This document shows positions 1 to 5,301 of a DNA stretch of 5,301 nucleotides, in pieces. Within the stretch, counting starts at the first letter, position 1. Each line of letters opens with the position of its first letter. Source of the stretch: Thermoplasmata archaeon (GTDB lineage: Archaea > Thermoplasmatota > Thermoplasmata > UBA184); contig JASHXN010000128.1 of NCBI GenBank assembly GCA_030043505.1, positions 1 to 5,301 of the forward strand, in the 5' to 3' direction. The position numbers and the translations under genes were made by a program. The notes beneath the pieces were generated by a model, which worked only from the letters and a program-made list of their open reading frames with translations, had not been told where the DNA came from and searched no databases.

Positions 1-3000
1 GCGCTCGACGAGGACGGCGTCTACGCGATCGTCGTCAACCCGAACATCGCGACGCTCCAGACCGACCCGCCGCGCCACGGCAAGGTCTACTTCCAGCCGC
101 TGGTCGCCGAGTTCGTCGCCCCGATCCTTGAGGCGGAGCGTCCGGACGGCCTTCTCCTCTCGTTCGGGGGCCAGACGGCGCTCAACTGCGGCGTGGCGCT
201 CAGCGACCTCGGCACGCTCGCGAAGACGGGCACGCGCGTGCTCGGCACGCCGCTCGCTGGGATCCGGGCGACGGAGGACCGCGCCCGGTTCGTCCGCTCG
301 ATGGCGAGGGCGCACGTCCCGACCCTCCCGAGCCGGGCGGTCCGCTCGGTGGAGGAGGCGCTCGCCGCGGCGGAAGAGCTCGGCTTCCCGCTGATGGTCC
401 GGGTCGCGTTCACGCTCGGCGGCAAGGGCGGCGGAATGGCGAAGGACGCCGCGCACCTGCGCGAGGTCGTCCAGCGCGGGCTGCGCGCGAGCCCGGTCCG
501 GCAAGTGCTCCTGGAGCGGTACGTCGGCGCGTTCAAGCAGATCGAGTACGAGGTCGTGCGCGACGCCAAGGGCAACGCGCTGACCGTCTGCAACATGGAG
601 AACGTCCTCGGGATGCGCGTCCACACCGGGGACAACATCGTCATCGCCCCGAGCCAGACGCTGACCGACGAGGAGTACCAGCTCCTCCGGCAGGCGGCGC
701 TCCGCGCGGTCGCCGAATGCGGCATCGTCGGCGAGTGCAACATCCAGTTCTGCCTCGAGCCGAACAGCCTCGAGTACTACGCCATCGAGATCAACGCCCG
801 CCTCTCCCGCTCGAGCGCGCTCGCCAGCAAGGCGACCGGCTACCCGCTCGCCTACGTCGCCGCGAAGCTGGCGCTCGGCTACACGCTCCCGGAACTGAAG
901 AACCGCATCACCGGCGTCACGACGGCGTGCTTCGAGCCGTCGCTCGACTACGTCGTCGTCAAGCTCCCGCGCTGGGACCTGGAGAAGTTCGCCCACGCCG
1001 ACCCGCGCCTCGGTCCCGCGATGAAGTCGGTCGGGGAGGCGATGGGGATCGGGGCGTCGTTCCCCGAAGCGATCTCGAAGGCGTACCGGATGGCCGACCC
1101 CCGGGCCGACCTCCTCCCGCCCGTCACGCCGCGCGCGCGCGAGGCGATCCTCGCCGACCTCGCCGAGCCGAAACCCGGCATCCTCGGCGATGTGCTGGAG
1201 GCGTTGCGGAGCGGGATCGACGCGGCGACGATCGCGCGGGTCACGTACATCGACCGCTGGTTCGTCGACGCGCTCGCCGAGATCGAGGAGACGCACCGCG
1301 CGCTCGGCGCCCTCCCCGGGGGGCAGCTCCCGGCGCCGCTCCTGCGCCGGGCGAAGGAGCTCGGCCTCTCCGACCGCGCCATCGGCCGGGCCGCGCGCCT
1401 CGACGAGGAGGACGTGCGCCGCCGCCGGCTCGCCGCCGCGATCCGGCCGCGGGTGCGGATGATCGACACGCTCGCCGGCGAGTGGCCGTCGCGCACGAAC
1501 TACCTGTACCTCACGTACCGAGCCGACGCCGACGACGTCGCCCCGATGGCGGCGGGCTCGGCGCTCGTCGTCGGGGCGGGCCCGTACCGGATCGGCTCCA
1601 GCGTGGAGTTCGACTGGTCGACGATGAACCTCGTCGACGGGCTGAAGGCGGAGGGGCTCGCCGGGGTTGCGCTGCTCAACTCGAACCCGGAGACCGTCTC
1701 CACCGACTACGACCGGTCGGACCGGCTCTACTTCGAGGAGATCACCCTCGAGCGGGTGCGCGACCTCTGCGACTTCGAGAAGTTCCGCGGGGTCGTGACG
1801 TGCGTCGGCAGCCAGCTCGCGCAGAACCTGACCCCGCTGCTGGCGATGTGCGGCCTGCCCGTCCTCGGAACGTCCCCGGAATCGATCGACGCGGCGGAGG
1901 ACCGCGCGCGGTTCGCCAAGCTGCTGGAGGATCTCGACATTCCGCAGCCGGCGTGGCGGGCGTTCCGAACGGTCGAGGAGGCGAGCGCCTTCGCCGACGA
2001 GGTCGGCTACCCGGTCCTCGTCCGCCCGTCGTACGTCCTGAGCGGCCAGGCGATGCGGGTCATCAGCGGCCGCGCCGACCTGGGACGGTTCCTGTCGGAG
2101 GCGGCCCGCGTCTCCCCGGAGCACCCGGTCGTGATCACCAAGTTCGTCGAGGGGGCGGACGAGGTCGAGCTGGACGCGATCTCCGACGGCGAGCGGGTCC
2201 TGGTCGCCGGGATCCTGGAGCACGTCGAGCGCGCCGGCGTCCACTCCGGCGACGCGATCTTCTGCCTGCCGCCGCGGCACACCTCCCGGGCGGTCGAGGA
2301 CGACCTGCTCGGCGCCGCCCGCCGGCTCGCGCGGACGCTGAAGATCCGCGGGCCGTTCAACGTCCAGTTCCTGGTCGACCGCGGGGCGTACCGGATCATC
2401 GAGCTGAACCTGCGGGCGAGCCGCTCGCTGCCGTTCCTCGCGAAGGCGACCGGCGTGCCGCTGATGCGGGAGGCGGCGCGCGCGTTGCTCGGCCGACCGC
2501 TGACGCGGGACGGCGTCGCGCCGCTGCCGCCGGGTCGTTTCGGCGTCAAGGTCCCGCAGTTCTCCTTCCTGCAGCTGACCGGCTCCGACCCGCTGCTCGG
2601 GGTCGAGATGCAGTCGACCGGCGAGGTCGCCTGCTTCGGACCGACGTTCTCGGACGCGCTGGTGAAGGCGCTCGTCGCGACCGGGGTCCGCCTCGTCCCC
2701 CGCCGCGGCGCCGCGTTCCTGTCGGTCGGCGGTCCCCGCCTCAAAGAGGAGCTCTGGCCGATCGCCAAGCGGCTGCGCGAGCTCGGGCTCAAGCTCGCCG
2801 CCACCGAGGACACCGGCGCCTACCTCGCCGGCCGGGGCCTCCGCGGCGTGCGGATCCTGCACAAGGTCTCGGAGCCGGACCGCCACCCGAACGTGACGGA
2901 GGCGCTCGACCGCGGCGAGGTCGACCTGCTGCTGAACGTGCCGGCGTCGCTCACGCAGGAGAAGTTCGAGCGGATGCTGGAGGACGACTACGTCCTGCGC

Positions 3001-3207
3001 CGCCGCGCCGTCGAGCTCGGGATCCCGCTGTTCACCAGCCTGGAGACGCTCTCGGCGTACGTCGAGGGGGTCGCCTGGCTCGAAGAGCACCCGCTGACGG
3101 TCGAACCGCTGTACGGCACCCCCGACACGGGCCGCGTCGCTCCGGCGCGAACGGACGACGGGCGGATCCCGGTCGTCCCGCGCCGCCGGCGGGGCCGCCG
3201 CGGCTGA
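1..3207 (+). CDS. carB: Carbamoyl-phosphate synthase large subunit, eukaryote-like type (5' partial)
   Basis: This subunit makes carbamoyl phosphate from bicarbonate, ammonia (normally channelled from the CarA glutaminase) and two ATP, for pyrimidine and arginine synthesis in the cytoplasm. The frame is open from base 1 and gives 1068 residues; by comparison with E. coli CarB (1073 residues) only about 35 N-terminal residues lie outside the window. The order is: remnant of the first pre-ATP-grasp domain with GGQTALNC (56-63), first ATP-grasp domain (about 90-300), a helical middle domain, second pre-ATP-grasp domain (521-625, with GAGPYRIGSSVEFDW), second ATP-grasp domain (about 630-860), and an MGS-like allosteric domain (about 904-1030). 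Equivalents of the E. coli nucleotide and catalytic residues are present in both halves: R94, R134, H208, Q249, E263/N265/R267, and R635, R675, H748, Q789, E801/N803/R805. The MGS domain keeps a TxxT (935-938), K955 and N979. Many blocks match CPS1/CAD (for example CNMENV, VGECNIQF, RWDLEKF, GPFNVQFLV, NLRASRS). The protein ends in a basic tail, RRRRGRRG. No carA is visible here. Confidence 0.96.
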   Translation, partial: ALDEDGVYAIVVNPNIATLQTDPPRHGKVYFQPLVAEFVAPILEAERPDGLLLSFGGQTALNCGVALSDLGTLAKTGTRVLGTPLAGIRATEDRARFVRSMARAHVPTLPSRAVRSVEEALAAAEELGFPLMVRVAFTLGGKGGGMAKDAAHLREVVQRGLRASPVRQVLLERYVGAFKQIEYEVVRDAKGNALTVCNMENVLGMRVHTGDNIVIAPSQTLTDEEYQLLRQAALRAVAECGIVGECNIQFCLEPNSLEYYAIEINARLSRSSALASKATGYPLAYVAAKLALGYTLPELKNRITGVTTACFEPSLDYVVVKLPRWDLEKFAHADPRLGPAMKSVGEAMGIGASFPEAISKAYRMADPRADLLPPVTPRAREAILADLAEPKPGILGDVLEALRSGIDAATIARVTYIDRWFVDALAEIEETHRALGALPGGQLPAPLLRRAKELGLSDRAIGRAARLDEEDVRRRRLAAAIRPRVRMIDTLAGEWPSRTNYLYLTYRADADDVAPMAAGSALVVGAGPYRIGSSVEFDWSTMNLVDGLKAEGLAGVALLNSNPETVSTDYDRSDRLYFEEITLERVRDLCDFEKFRGVVTCVGSQLAQNLTPLLAMCGLPVLGTSPESIDAAEDRARFAKLLEDLDIPQPAWRAFRTVEEASAFADEVGYPVLVRPSYVLSGQAMRVISGRADLGRFLSEAARVSPEHPVVITKFVEGADEVELDAISDGERVLVAGILEHVERAGVHSGDAIFCLPPRHTSRAVEDDLLGAARRLARTLKIRGPFNVQFLVDRGAYRIIELNLRASRSLPFLAKATGVPLMREAARALLGRPLTRDGVAPLPPGRFGVKVPQFSFLQLTGSDPLLGVEMQSTGEVACFGPTFSDALVKALVATGVRLVPRRGAAFLSVGGPRLKEELWPIAKRLRELGLKLAATEDTGAYLAGRGLRGVRILHKVSEPDRHPNVTEALDRGEVDLLLNVPASLTQEKFERMLEDDYVLRRRAVELGIPLFTSLETLSAYVEGVAWLEEHPLTVEPLYGTPDTGRVAPARTDDGRIPVVPRRRRGRRG

Positions 3208-3217
3208 GCCGGCACCC

Positions 3218-3904
3218 CTACGGGAACTTCGTCACCGAGAACTCGGGGACGAGCGTCGACGTGTCGAGGATCTCGGGGATCCCGCGGATCCGCTCGGTCA
3301 CGAAGTCGAGCACGCCGCGCCGCCGGTTCTCCGTCGACGCCGGGAACTCGAGGACGACCAGGATGTCCCAGTCGCCGGTGAGGAAGTGGAGCTCCTTGAC
3401 CTCGTCCAGGCCCTCGAGCAGGCGGCGGATCCGGTCGAGGTCGCCGCCCTTGACCTTGAGGTAGCTGAGCGCGCGGACGCTCTTCAATTCGGTCGGCATC
3501 ATCGCGGCGACCGCCTCGTCCGTGAACTGCGGGCAGCCGGCGAGCCGCTGGCCGGACGGGCCGACGAGGACCGGGAAGTTCGTCACGCCCCGGAGGTGCT
3601 CGGTGACGAGGCGCTCGAGGCGCCCCGCCTTCTCGACGTCGATGACGTTCAGCGCGTAGCCCCGGTGCGCCGCCAGCTCCTCGACCATCGCCAGCACGCG
3701 CGACTGGTCGTCGGAGAGGAAGAAGACCGGGCCCTCGTCCGCGGCGACGGAGTCGGACGATCCGACCGGGGCGCCGCCGACGGCCGTGGCGGTCATCGGA
3801 CCCCCCACGCCCGGGCTCGCGGGGCGCGGGATCCGCTGGTAGAACGTCGTCACCGCCCGGCGGGACTGGACGTAGAGCGTCAGCTCACGGGGAGAGTCGG
3901 GCAT
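3218..3904 (-). CDS. Thioredoxin-fold-like domain fused to Lrp/AsnC-type ligand-binding (RAM) domain
   Basis: The 228-residue protein has two parts. Residues about 145-224 look like the Lrp/AsnC ligand-binding (RAM) domain: a beta-alpha-beta-beta-alpha-beta pattern with LSYLKVKGG, the HFLTGDWDILVVLEF strand-turn-strand, and a final IRGIPEILDTSTLVPEF. RAM domains bind small molecules such as amino acids and oligomerise. Residues about 58-136 look like a thioredoxin/glutaredoxin fold: strand VFFL, a helix, strand ALNVIDV, a helix, then TNFPVLV with the expected cis-proline position and GPSGQRLAG. The usual CxxC site is absent (SDDQ instead), so disulfide chemistry is unlikely; the only cysteine is C124. 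There is no N-terminal helix-turn-helix, so it is not an ordinary Lrp repressor. The first 57 residues are poorly conserved-looking linker. I chose M1 over M37 (codon 3794-3796) because a TATA box sits about 27 nt upstream of it and codon use stays GC3-rich between them. It converges on carB with 10 nt between stops. The domain calls are by eye and the function is unknown. Confidence 0.85.
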   Translation of the reverse strand: MPDSPRELTLYVQSRRAVTTFYQRIPRPASPGVGGPMTATAVGGAPVGSSDSVAADEGPVFFLSDDQSRVLAMVEELAAHRGYALNVIDVEKAGRLERLVTEHLRGVTNFPVLVGPSGQRLAGCPQFTDEAVAAMMPTELKSVRALSYLKVKGGDLDRIRRLLEGLDEVKELHFLTGDWDILVVLEFPASTENRRRGVLDFVTERIRGIPEILDTSTLVPEFSVTKFP

Positions 3905-3927
3905 CGACCGCCCGGACAGTGGTGCCC

Positions 3928-3935
3928 GTATAAAG
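3928..3935 (-). promoter_or_regulatory. TATA box, probable leaderless promoter of the Trx-like/RAM gene
   Basis: The minus strand reads CTTTATAC here, an AT-rich island in very GC-rich surroundings and close to the archaeal TATA consensus. Its centre is about 27 nt upstream of the ATG at 3904. Archaeal transcription starts roughly 22-27 nt downstream of the box, so the transcript would start at or next to the start codon. No Shine-Dalgarno sequence precedes that ATG, which fits leaderless translation. Confidence 0.6.
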
Positions 3936-3937
3936 GA

Positions 3938-3994
3938 CGGCTCCCGCGGCGCACGCGCCGCGGGGCCCGGGAAAGGGTTCGCGCTCGGGAGCCG
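3938..3994. repeat. Overlapping GC-rich inverted repeats in the SSB / Trx-like-RAM spacer
   Basis: Two perfect 9-bp inverted repeats share bases. The inner one is CCCGCGGCG (3943-3951), loop CACG, CGCCGCGGG (3956-3964). The outer one is CGGCTCCCG (3938-3946) paired with CGGGAGCCG (3986-3994). They overlap at 3943-3946, so only one can form fully at a time. They lie 9-65 nt downstream of the ssDNA-binding gene's stop and just upstream of the TATA box of the next gene. No T-run follows the hairpin on the minus strand, so a terminator role is uncertain; an operator or mRNA-end structure is equally possible. Confidence 0.6.
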
Positions 3995-4002
3995 AACGGC
4001 CC

Positions 4003-4506
4003 CTAGTAGCGCTTGTACGAGTCGGAGCGCTCGCGGCCCTGGCCGCCGCCGCCTCCGCCGCCGCCACCACCGTAGCGGCCTCCGCCGCCACCGCCGTAGC
4101 CGCCGCGGTCACGGTAGCCCCCGCCCCCGAAGGAGCGGCGCTCGCTCTCGAACTCCTGCTGGCTCATGTCGAGGGATTGGTTGATCTCCCCGATTGCCTC
4201 GGTCGACTTCGAGAGGTTGCCGTACCGGCCCACGTTCAGTCGCATGTGGCCGCGGACGAGGGAGACGTAGCCGTTGTCGACGAGGATGACCTCGTCCTTG
4301 GCGATCGTCCCGATCTGCTCGTTCCACAGCGAGAGGGTGATCGTGGCCGAGTCGTCGCCGACGACGGCCTCGCACACCTTCCTCGGGTCGCCGAACTTGC
4401 CCATCACTTCCTTCGGCTCTCCTACGCTCAGCACCTTGGCGAGCACGTTCACTTGCTTCGAGTTCGGCGTCAGGTCGCGCACTTTGGTCAGGGGTTTGTC
4501 CACCAT
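4003..4506 (-). CDS. ssb: Single-OB-fold ssDNA-binding protein (SsoSSB/hSSB1 type) with Gly-rich RGG-like tail
   Basis: This 167-residue protein is expected to bind single-stranded DNA (possibly RNA) during replication, recombination and repair. Residues 5-105 form one OB fold that aligns by eye with Sulfolobus SSB and human hSSB1: VRDLTPNSKQVNVLAKVL, then CEAVVGDDSATITLSLW, then GYVSLVRGHMRLNVGRYG. W61 corresponds to the SsoSSB DNA-stacking residue W56, and Y80 to W75 (Tyr in hSSB1 as well); the third aromatic, F79 in SsoSSB, is V84 here. Residues 106-126 are a polar helical linker. Residues 127-167 are a low-complexity tail of Gly with Arg and Tyr, including ten consecutive Gly at 146-155, ending in the basic-aromatic SDSYKRY. 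SsoSSB also carries a Gly/Arg-rich tail, whereas bacterial SSBs end in an acidic tip. The frame stays open upstream to 4779, but GC3 falls clearly before the ATG at 4506, so I take this ATG. The gene probably has its own promoter. Confidence 0.9.
   Translation of the reverse strand: MVDKPLTKVRDLTPNSKQVNVLAKVLSVGEPKEVMGKFGDPRKVCEAVVGDDSATITLSLWNEQIGTIAKDEVILVDNGYVSLVRGHMRLNVGRYGNLSKSTEAIGEINQSLDMSQQEFESERRSFGGGGYRDRGGYGGGGGGRYGGGGGGGGGGQGRERSDSYKRY
4042..4108. repeat. GCC/CCG-rich simple repeat encoding the Gly-rich tail
   Basis: The plus strand is a run of near-perfect GCC/CCG/CCA triplets, coding on the minus strand for poly-Gly interrupted by Arg and Tyr. Such tracts are prone to replication slippage and to sequencing or assembly error, so the exact Gly count in the ssDNA-binding protein tail should be treated as uncertain. 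Confidence 0.7.
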
Positions 4507-4526
4507 GGTCTCTCTGTCTCTCTCGT
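4507..4526 (-). promoter_or_regulatory. GA-rich tract directly upstream of the SSB start codon
   Basis: The minus strand reads GAGAGAGACAGAGAGACC immediately before the ATG at 4506. It is purine-rich but has no GGAGG-type Shine-Dalgarno core. It may act as a weak ribosome-binding or leader element; this is inference. Confidence 0.3.
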
Positions 4527-4660
4527 TCGCGTTTCGCGTCCGTTCTTGCAAGGACCCGGGCGCCGGGGCCCGTCGCGCGAACACTCGTCGCAAAAGAGAG
4601 ACGAAGGGGACGCTCGATCGGGTACGGCTCGCGGATTCCTTGGGGGGGTAGCCCGGACCG

Positions 4661-4670
4661 CCCATATAAG
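4661..4670 (-). promoter_or_regulatory. Candidate TATA box in the SSB-TPR divergent region
   Basis: The minus strand reads CTTATATGGG, matching seven of eight positions of the archaeal YTTATATA box. It would place the transcription start near 4640 and give the ssDNA-binding gene a 5' leader of roughly 130 nt. The element is partly symmetric (ATATAAG on the plus strand), so it could instead serve the TPR gene at 4784, with a leader near 90 nt. The minus orientation matches the consensus better. Confidence 0.45.
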
Positions 4671-4745
4671 CGGCGTCGGGACGTGCGACGCTGTCGCCCG
4701 GCGCGCTCGGGGACCCCGGGGCGCCCGCGCGGGGGTCCAGCGCTA

Positions 4746-4756
4746 CCCTTTTGGGG
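4746..4756 (+). promoter_or_regulatory. Weak T-rich promoter-like element before the TPR gene
   Basis: CCCTTTTGGGG is the only T-run close to the TPR start. Its centre is about 33 nt upstream of the ATG at 4784, which would give a leader of only a few bases. It matches the archaeal TATA consensus poorly, so this is a tentative call; the ATATAAG element at 4664-4670 is the competitor. Confidence 0.2.
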
Positions 4757-4783
4757 AAGGAGTCGAGTCGACCGCCCACCGGG

Positions 4784-5301
4784 ATGACCCAGCGGTTCCG
4801 CGTGGGCGTGCAGCATCTGATCCGCCACGAGTACGACCGCGCCGCCCGCGCCTTCAGCGACGTCGTGCACGAGAACCCCGGCGACGCGGAAGGGTGGTCG
4901 AACTACGGCCTTGCCCTCACGCATCTCGGGAAGGCGGCGGAGGCGGAGTTCGCCCTGTCGAAGGCGGTGAGCCTCGCCCCCCGGAACGGGGAGGCGTGGT
5001 TCCACCTCGGCGTCGCGCGGGCGCTCCGGGACGAGTGGACGGACGCGGCGAGCGCCTACCGGCGCGCCGTGGCGCTCGAGCCGGGGGACATGGTCGCCTG
5101 GCACCGCCTCGGCGTCGCGCTCGCGGAGGCCGGGGACGAGAAGGCGGCGTCGGTCGCCTTCGAGCGGGCCCTCGTCCTCTCGCGGGAGGTGCCGACCGCC
5201 GCCCCCGGTCCCACGCCGGCGGCCGCCGCCCGCGCCGACGACCACTCGGCCGAGGTGGGGGAGCGGGAAGGTTCCCGGGAGGCGAAGAGCTGGCTCGACC
5301 T
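4784..5301 (+). CDS. Tetratricopeptide-repeat protein (3' partial)
   Basis: At least 172 residues are visible before the window ends, so the protein is C-terminally incomplete. Four TPR-like helix pairs follow one another: about 4-34 (less canonical, with YDRAARAF and NPGD), 35-68, 69-102 and 103-136. The last three show the consensus well: W38-Y41-G42, then W72-L75-G76 with A88, Y92, A95 and P100, then W106-L109-G110 with A121, F126 and A129. A flexible Ala/Pro-rich linker (about 136-152) and a charged segment ending EAKSWLD follow. TPR arrays form a superhelical groove that binds other proteins, so this is probably a soluble scaffold or adaptor; no signal peptide or membrane segment is visible and the partner is unknown. 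The ATG at 4784 is the first in-frame ATG. In-frame TTG at 4751 and GTG at 4802 are alternatives. The purine-rich GGGGAAGGAG at 4753-4762 is too far away (21 nt) to be a normal Shine-Dalgarno site for it. Confidence 0.85.
   Translation, partial: MTQRFRVGVQHLIRHEYDRAARAFSDVVHENPGDAEGWSNYGLALTHLGKAAEAEFALSKAVSLAPRNGEAWFHLGVARALRDEWTDAASAYRRAVALEPGDMVAWHRLGVALAEAGDEKAASVAFERALVLSREVPTAAPGPTPAAAARADDHSAEVGEREGSREAKSWLD

Noticed and set aside
193..195. GTG as the start of carB
   Set aside because: The frame is open to base 1 and the 64 codons before it encode conserved CarB sequence (NPNIATLQTD, GGQTALNC), so the true start lies outside the window.
2007..2813. A 268-codon minus-strand frame antisense to carB (and similar frames at 87-743 and 948-1496)
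   Set aside because: They are Ser/Arg/Ala/Pro-rich shadows of the carB coding frame with no family motif.
3205..3220. A terminator between carB and the convergent gene
   Set aside because: Only 10 nt separate the two stop codons, with no T-run or hairpin; transcripts probably overlap at their 3' ends.
717..3464. A 915-codon open frame on the plus strand overlapping carB and the next gene
   Set aside because: It is an out-of-frame shadow of carB in GC-rich DNA. Its translation is Arg/Pro/Gly-dominated and low in complexity, with no recognisable domain, while the carB frame has clear family motifs throughout.
3218..3904. Calling this gene a classical Lrp/AsnC transcription regulator
   Set aside because: Only the ligand-binding half is recognisable; no helix-turn-helix precedes it.
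3386..4006. A 206-codon plus-strand frame opposite the Trx-like/RAM gene
   Set aside because: It is antisense to a gene with recognisable domains, and its sequence is Arg/Asp/Val-biased as expected for a reverse-complement shadow.
4507..4779. N-terminal extension of the SSB protein to an ATG at 4779
   Set aside because: GC at third codon positions drops to about 70 percent from about 90 percent in the gene, the region contains the TATA-like box, and the OB fold is already complete from the ATG at 4506.
4109..5245. A 378-codon minus-strand open frame across the SSB gene, promoter region and TPR gene
   Set aside because: It covers two well-supported genes in other frames, its product is Arg/Gly-rich without domain signals, and it spans the AT-rich promoter element.

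Overview
This is a GC-rich window that most likely comes from an archaeon. Three observations point that way. AT-rich TATA-box-like elements stand out upstream of genes in an otherwise very GC-rich sequence. One of these boxes lies about 27 nt from a start codon, which is the spacing of a leaderless archaeal transcript. There is also a small single-OB-fold ssDNA-binding protein of the Sulfolobus SSB / human hSSB1 type. A Thermoplasmatota-like lineage is my guess only; no rRNA or other phylogenetic marker is present.

Layout. Positions 1-3207 (+) hold the large subunit of carbamoyl-phosphate synthase (carB), cut at its 5' end by the window edge. Only about 35 N-terminal residues appear to be missing. 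Its sequence resembles the synthetase part of eukaryotic CPS1/CAD more than E. coli CarB. Ten bases after its stop, and convergent with it, lies a gene on the minus strand (3218-3904). It encodes an unusual two-domain protein: a thioredoxin-fold-like N-terminal half without a CxxC motif, joined to an Lrp/AsnC-type ligand-binding (RAM) domain, with no DNA-binding helix-turn-helix. Upstream of it, after a 98-nt spacer with overlapping GC-rich inverted repeats and a TATA box, is the ssDNA-binding protein gene (4003-4506, minus), whose C-terminal tail is a Gly/Arg/Tyr low-complexity segment. A 277-nt divergent promoter region (4507-4783) separates it from a tetratricopeptide-repeat protein gene (4784 onward, +), which runs off the right edge.

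Functional reading. These look like four independently transcribed housekeeping or regulatory genes, not one pathway. carB makes carbamoyl phosphate for pyrimidine and arginine synthesis; its glutaminase partner carA is not visible. The SSB-like protein serves DNA replication and repair, and the TPR protein is probably a protein-interaction scaffold. The redox-motif-less Trx-like/RAM protein is the most unusual item. I found no mobile element, CRISPR array, tRNA or rRNA.
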